64,000 nt of DNA, taken from NCBI GenBank assembly GCA_022661535.1, contig JAKULF010000012.1, positions 682,001 through 746,000 of the forward strand. The letters are read 5' to 3'. The notes below the pieces were generated by a model, which made no database searches, was not told the origin of the DNA, and worked only from the letters and a program-made list of their open reading frames with translations. Made by a program: the position numbers and the translations under genes. Source of the DNA: Eutypa lata. Its lineage: Eukaryota > Ascomycota > Sordariomycetes > Xylariales > Diatrypaceae. This document shows, in pieces, positions 59,014 to 64,000 of the stretch. Each line of letters begins with the position of its first letter. Within the stretch, counting starts at the first letter, position 1.

Positions 59014-60192
59014 CTAATACAGCCCTTTCCCATTAGGGTTCAGCACCCCCCTTTTAGTTGTCTGGTTTGCCTCTCGGTATGTGCAAGCCTGCCAGGCCTC
59101 AATTCTAGTATCGCCCCAGTTATCATCGTCAGAGGTCCAATGACAGGACTGGTAAATGAGCTCGAAGTCTACATTCCAGCCCTCTGTGAAAATGGGAAAT
59201 CAGTTTTGGTTGTTCGGGAAGCATGTACGAGGAACAAGAACTGGGCCAAACAAGCCCATAGAGTGGGAGAAGGAGAGGGGTACACGAATATCCGAGTAGA
59301 CATAGAAAAGGTAAATAATCAACCGGACGACTGTTTGGAGAATTCACTTACCCCCGCTGACACCTCCATCTACGGTCTCGGCGAAGATGTCGAAGTCGAA
59401 CTTGAGTACGTGGCCGTATCGGCCGAGGAAGCACGGCGTGAACTGAGTATAGGTTTGAGTTAGAAAATAATTGTCACTCATAAGCTCAACCTCGGTTCGA
59501 TGTTGAGGGGGAGAAATCCTAGGTTACGAATATGGGGAAGCGGAGAGCAATAAGGAGTTCCCCGGGATACTTACTACTGGGTTCGGGTTCTTCGCTGTGA
59601 AAGTGAACTTCCCTGCGTAGGGTTCATCTACACCAATTGCGGGGCTTACATCGAGGTTGACCTGCAATTTTGCAACGGGAGGCAGCTTGTCAGATACATT
59701 TTTCATTCGAACGGACCAGAAGACCGAGAACCAACGCTCGCTTACCAAGTTAGACGACCAGCGGTCCTTGCCAATTGGGTAGTGGACCGGGCTAGTCTCG
59801 TTCGTGACCTCGATGTTCAGGTCGATCTTGGCCGTCAGCTGGTTGAAGTTGTCGCCCGCCTCCAGCGTGAGGTTGTCGGTGGACCAGGTCACGCTGGAGA
59901 TGGCGAAGCGCGCCTGGTCGGTGCCGGTCCCGAAGTCCGCCTCGGTGTACTCCACCTCGGTAATACAGTACATGATCGAATAGCTGGGCGGGAAGCCGTG
60001 CGACGGCGTGTCCACGTACAGGTTCAGATCCGGGAAGCTCGCGTGCATCACGCTCATGTCGTCGGCGAAAGTCACGAGCGTGCCGCCGACGGCGCTGCAG
60101 CTGAACGGCGTGCTGGATCGCACGGCGGTCGCGCTGATCGCTGCGTTGGCCGCGCCGAAGAACGCGGCAGTAGCAAGGGTTGGAACTCTCAT
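59014..60192 (-). CDS. Secreted protein of unknown function, 292 aa
   Basis: Three exons on the minus strand, 59575-60192, 59352-59442 and 59014-59183, join in frame to 292 aa. The ATG at 60192 is preferred over an upstream one because it directly begins a signal peptide (MRVPTLATAAFFGAANA), with a TATA box 72 bp upstream. Landmarks are TPFSCSAVGGTLVTFADDM, ITEVEYTEADFGTGTD, VSERWFSVFWSVRM, and FTPCFLGRYGHVLKFDFD encoded by the 91-nt middle exon. The last exon adds GWNVDFELIYQSCHWTSDD and QACTYREA. Several N-x-T/S sites suggest glycosylation. Cys residues in all three exons imply disulfides. Smooth joining of motif-rich exons makes the model good, but I recognise no named family. Confidence 0.75.
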
Positions 60193-60263
60193 CTTGGTGT
60201 CGGTTTTCGAGGGAAAAGGGTTGAACAACGAATTTTCCGGACGCGGCCGAGGATCGTTTTCTG

Positions 60264-60271
60264 TTTATATA
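60264..60271 (-). promoter_or_regulatory. TATA box of the secreted-protein gene
   Basis: TATATAAA on the minus strand, 72 bp upstream of the preferred start codon. Confidence 0.5.
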
Positions 60272-62387
60272 TGGCTGGTTACAGCACTTTTGCTTGCGTA
60301 CATGTGGGGCCTATCGGAGGCGATCATTATGTCCGCTACGACACCGAGTAATCCTTCGTATATGCAGAATTTCATATTGCCTGCCTAATGTCGCATGTTA
60401 CAGTTGGATTCGTGAATGTGGCTTGCAGGGACATCGTTTTTTAAGATGATTTTTTTCCTTCCTGGTCGCGTAAATGGTCCGTTCTAGCTCTAGCTAGTGT
60501 TGCATTATGGGCTTCCTTTTGGATTTAGCCGCAACGCAGGGTAGGAATATATACCGTCGATCGCCTGTCAGCGTCAGCTTATTGGTGGGATGATTCCATG
60601 GAAACTAATTAAAAATATCGCGCCATCACCATAAGCGACATGTGTAATTACAATAATAGGACATATATCCTGTCCGGAGCAAAACGAACAGATGTTTCGG
60701 GCTCTTAACGGAATCGTTGAGAAGAGTCGGTGCTCCGGCCCCACTAACTTGAAATATAAAAAGCGGCCCGGCCGGTAGCAACCCGGAGGAGAGGGTCCGG
60801 TGGGTCGTGATGGGTTACAAAATGATGATAGTGGTAGGTAGGGGTCCTGATCTTAGGTGCATGCAAAACCTTAAATGGGCTTATACGGAAACTAGAAAAG
60901 AGATCTTGCCGTATCTTAAGGAGTACTTCGAAGGCGCAGCAACTATGCATTTCAAGATCTCTCAGATAAGCAAATCACCAAGGTCCCATATTGGATTACA
61001 GGTAGAAATTGGGCTAATATTCACATTCGCATCAGCAGCTTTCAATGGTATTTGGGTATTTGAAAGGCTTAAGACTTCAAAAAGCCTTTTGTTTGGCGAT
61101 AACTCGAAAGTTACTCTAGTTGGCATCATTAGCCTATCTTTTACTTGGCCATTTCATCGTGTTCACTGACGTCATGACGTTCCGCACGTTTGGTATTGTT
61201 GCTAAGAGAAAGCCAAGAACGGGAGCACCCCGACCTTATTATCTTGGCTTTGAATAGCTCATTTACTCAAAGCTTGTTTAAGGGTAGTGATTGATTTATA
61301 TTATTTAGTTTTCACCCCTGAATTACGATACTAATGCATTTCTAGCAAAGATGGAGATATGTCTCATCCGAGGTGTCAATCTTGCTTATTAGAAGTTCTC
61401 ACGAGGATGTCTGATAAGCCGTATTGGATTATGAGGACCAATGGATATGATTCATATGTTGGTAAGTATTCCGCTGGAACTAGACGATGCCCTCATATAC
61501 TTAGAAAAGCTTCACGCGTCGGATTTAATAAGCTTCGCATCACTGTCGTTTGGTAAACATTAAAGCATACAGAGCTGTGGATTTATAATGAGAAGCATAT
61601 CAATCGTATATAATAAGAAGCTTGTCCGGACCTGCATTGATTTCGGATCCAAAGTGATCATCAATCCGTATCAAGATCTCTAGTCGCGATTCGCCCCCCA
61701 CTGTGGATATTACGTTGCTGCGTGTTGGATCTAAACGTTCTTGTTGATAAGCCTAGCCGACGCACCTCGGCAGATATCTCAAAACCCTACCTATTCAGGC
61801 AGGCTTCTCGATGAATCCCACATCCCGTCAAGTCTCTTTAACGCCGCGTCAGTTGAAAAGAGAGACTAGACACGAAGACTTTTGACTGATTCGGGATGCG
61901 AACTTGGGAAATAGTCAACAAGGGGGGCTACTTAGTTAGTAACGCTACGGCCAAACCGTCTCATCGAGCCGAGCTAATGAAAAAAAAAAGCCGAAGACCT
62001 CGTTATATAATAATATTTCTAACGTAAGTTCGAGATAGTATCAGCTTGATCTCTAGATTTAGTCCCAACGTCGAGACCATAGTCCGGGGGGCGGGGAACC
62101 AACCGCCTTCCTGAAAGGGGATACTATGTGGGGATGCAGATAAACCCATGGCAATCCATTGGCTGTCTCGAGATATATCAAACTATGTAGGATCACAGGG
62201 CCTGATCGGCTGTATTCGAAGACACGATAGCGGCCGAAGAATGCGATAAGTGTCGTACTGGGATCTCTTGTGTCTTATCATGTCCGAATCAAGTAGCATA
62301 ATATGTGCGCCAAGTCGTCCTGCGTTCGTGCTTGGCTTGTCCTCTCTTCCAAGCCGAACCTAACGTTAACTCAACGACGGATTTGCC
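60272..62387. other. Intergenic region upstream of the OPT gene
   Basis: No gene is called in 2.1 kb. A 120-codon plus-strand frame (60807-61169) and a 65-codon one (61359-61556) have no recognisable motif and could be remnants. A 9-nt A run lies near 61980-61989. The last few hundred bases are probable promoter and 5' UTR of the OPT transporter. Confidence 0.55.
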
Positions 62388-64000
62388 ATGGCGACGATAA
62401 CAGATACATCCGGTCGCAGTCCGTCTGAGAAGGGCAGTAGCGACAGAGAGGGTGGCAATGACTTGGCCGCTGAGGCAAAGACAGCGCACAATTTCACCGC
62501 AGATCACGATGTCGAGATACAAAACGGCCATCTAGCCGAGCTCGAAGTCGACATCACTGGCATTCTCTCCAAGGCAGAGGAAGACGGCGACTGGGATGCT
62601 GACACGAGTCCCTTCCCGGCCGTGAGGGCAGTGGTGCCGGAGTACGATGACCCGGCAATCCCCGTCAACACGTTCAGGGCGTGGTTTCTTGGTATCGTAT
62701 GTAACCCGAGACTTGCGTAACCCGAGACTTGCAGGCGTTTTTTTCTTCTTCTTTCTCCTTTTCCCCCCCGGCTCGCTGGTTGACGTTTAGCAGATCTTTG
62801 TATTTCTCGGCGCGGGAGTCAACCAGTTCTTCTCGCTCCGCTACCCAGGAATCCGCATCGTGTCGCTTGTCGCGGAGCTGTTAGCTTTCCCGCTGGGGGT
62901 AGTCATGGCCAAACTTCTGCCTATCAGCCGTTTCAACCCTGACCACCATTTCAACATCAAGGAGCACGCCTTGGTCACCATCATGAGCAACGTATCGTTT
63001 GGGTTCGGCTCCGCAGACGCCACGAACCTCATCCAAGCGGCCAAGTTCTACGGCTTCGACATCCCGACCGGCTTCTCGATCATGGTCGTCATCTGCTGCC
63101 AGCTAGGCGGATACGGCATTGCCGGTCTTTCCAGGGTGTGGCTCGTGGAGCCTGCTTCGATGATCTGGCCCGGCGTCCTCAGCAATATTGCGCTGTTGAG
63201 CTCTATTCACTCCCGGGCCAACGCTGTCGCTAACGGGTGGAGAATCACCCGCATCAAGTTCTTGTAAGTATTAAAACCAACTTGACGTCCTACCTTTCTC
63301 GTTCTGTCATAAAATCTTCTAAACGATATGATGAAACATCGGATTCTAACTTATTTTTACTAAAAAGCATGGTTGTTGGCGGCGCTGCCTTTGTATGGTA
63401 CTGGTTCCCCGGTCTTATATTTACCGGGTTGACCTACTTCACGTGGATATGCTGGATTGCACCAAACAACCTTGCTGCAAATCAAGTCTTTGGGATGGTC
63501 ACGGGCCTGGGATTGTTCCCGTTAACCTTCGATTGGTCTATGGTGGCCTACAATTCGAATCCGCTGCTCAGTCCTCGTAAGTACTGAAAACAAGTTCATG
63601 TCCTACCTTTCTCGTCCTGTTATAGAACCTTCTTTGGATATGGTGATAAATGGCACGCTAACCTGTTCTATAGATTGGGCTGCTGTTAATGTCTTTGCGG
63701 GTTTTGCGGTGTTTTTCTGGATCATCACCCCTGCCCTCTTCTATACTAATACGTGGTTCACCTCATACCTGCCCCTCTGCACGGCTGATGTGTATGACCG
63801 CTTCGGAGAGCTGTACAACACGACGAAAGTCATCACGAATAACCTGTTTGACCAGGAGAAGTACGCAGCATACTCACCGCCGTATCTGCCCGCGACCTTT
63901 GCGTTCGTCTATGGGCTGGCCTTCGCATCAATCACTAGGCAAGTTCTAAACTCGTACCTCATCGCAGAAACACCTAGTTACTAACTGCAGCGCAGTGTGC
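62388..64000 (+). CDS. OPT-family oligopeptide transporter, N-terminal part (3' truncated by window)
   Basis: Exons are 62388-62696, 62794-63263, 63368-63576, 63674-63938 and 63991 to the window end; frame is kept throughout. A charged 90-residue cytosolic N terminus leads to the family block EYDDPAIPVNTFRAWFLG. Then come VNQFFSLRYPGI, the NPDHHFNIKEHALVTIMSN motif, KFYGFDIPTGFSIM, and WLVEPASMIWPG, all hallmarks of the peptide-transporting OPT clade. It is a multi-spanning plasma-membrane proton symporter for tetra- and pentapeptides or glutathione. Intron 4 has a GC donor (AG|GCAAGT) with TACTAAC before the acceptor. Introns 2 and 3 are related in sequence. Intron 1 starts with a tandem duplication and ends TAGCAG, giving two possible acceptors (62791 or 62794). 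At least half of the protein lies beyond the window. Confidence 0.9.
62701..62732 (+). repeat. 16-bp tandem duplication in OPT intron 1
   Basis: GTAACCCGAGACTTGC occurs twice in perfect head-to-tail copies, starting four bases into the intron. Confidence 0.95.
63264..63367 (+). repeat. Introner-like repeat, copy 1 (OPT intron 2)
   Basis: This 104-nt intron shares its first 57 nt with OPT intron 3 at 47 of 57 positions, including the exact block GTCCTACCTTTCTCGT. Weaker similarity continues to the branch region. Confidence 0.7.
63577..63673 (+). repeat. Introner-like repeat, copy 2 (OPT intron 3)
   Basis: This 97-nt intron is the partner of the previous copy. Seven of the ten differences in the aligned 57 nt are transitions. 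Both copies fill the whole intron from donor to acceptor. Confidence 0.7.

Noticed and set aside
59002..59463. 153-codon plus-strand frame
   Set aside because: Antisense to exons 2 and 3 of the secreted-protein gene, whose motifs read clearly on the minus strand.
60807..61169. 120-codon plus-strand frame upstream of the OPT gene
   Set aside because: Some hydrophobic sequence but no recognisable family, start context or splice partner.
1..64000. tRNA, 5S rRNA, CRISPR array or intact transposon
   Set aside because: A reading for B-box-like sequence, direct repeats with spacers, transposase motifs and long terminal repeats found nothing supportable; a tRNAscan or RepeatMasker run would be decisive.

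Overview
This window is nuclear DNA from a filamentous ascomycete (Pezizomycotina, probably Sordariomycetes; the order cannot be fixed from sequence alone). Genes carry short GT-AG introns of about 50-170 nt with CTGAC, CTAAC or TACTAAC branch sites. The gene content is typical of moulds: a Zn2Cys6 regulator, a Dal5-like MFS permease, a fungal rhodopsin-domain receptor, an Hce2-like secreted protein, an OPT transporter and a STAND/NLR-like protein. Long intergenic stretches are peppered with TAGG/CCTA tetranucleotide runs. I rebuilt exon structures by hand, and all multi-exon models below keep frame across every junction.

Left part (1-20.3 kb): the 3' end of a zinc-cluster regulator; about 6.2 kb without a gene; an allantoate-type MFS permease; a secreted serine carboxypeptidase (S10); kynurenine formamidase; 3.9 kb without a gene; a rhodopsin-domain membrane protein.

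Middle (20.3-42.4 kb): a decayed aminoglycoside-phosphotransferase-like pseudogene; a Ca2+-regulated mitochondrial aspartate/glutamate carrier; an Hrd1-type ER E3 ligase; a single-pass wall/stress-sensor-like protein; a small Cys-rich protein with a GPI-like tail; an unrecognised 339-aa protein; an NmrA-like NAD(P)-binding protein; and an Hce2-like secreted protein.

Right part (42.4-64 kb): the most interesting segment. Eight exons on the minus strand join into one 2044-aa protein. It has an alpha/beta-hydrolase-like N-domain with the nucleophile replaced, a STAND/NACHT-like core without Walker motifs, about 20 ankyrin repeats and a C-terminal ZZ zinc finger. Head-to-head with it, across an 855-bp shared upstream region, lies a 1201-aa ankyrin plus coiled-coil plus subtilisin (S8) protein. 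Receptors and proteases of these classes are implicated in fungal allorecognition and immunity, so the pair is a candidate receptor/protease module (inference). An unrecognised 326-aa gene converges on the protease gene. Further right are an alpha/beta hydrolase, a hypothetical protein, a 292-aa secreted protein and an OPT transporter that runs off the window. Two introns of the transporter share about 82% identity over 57 nt, which suggests introner-like elements.
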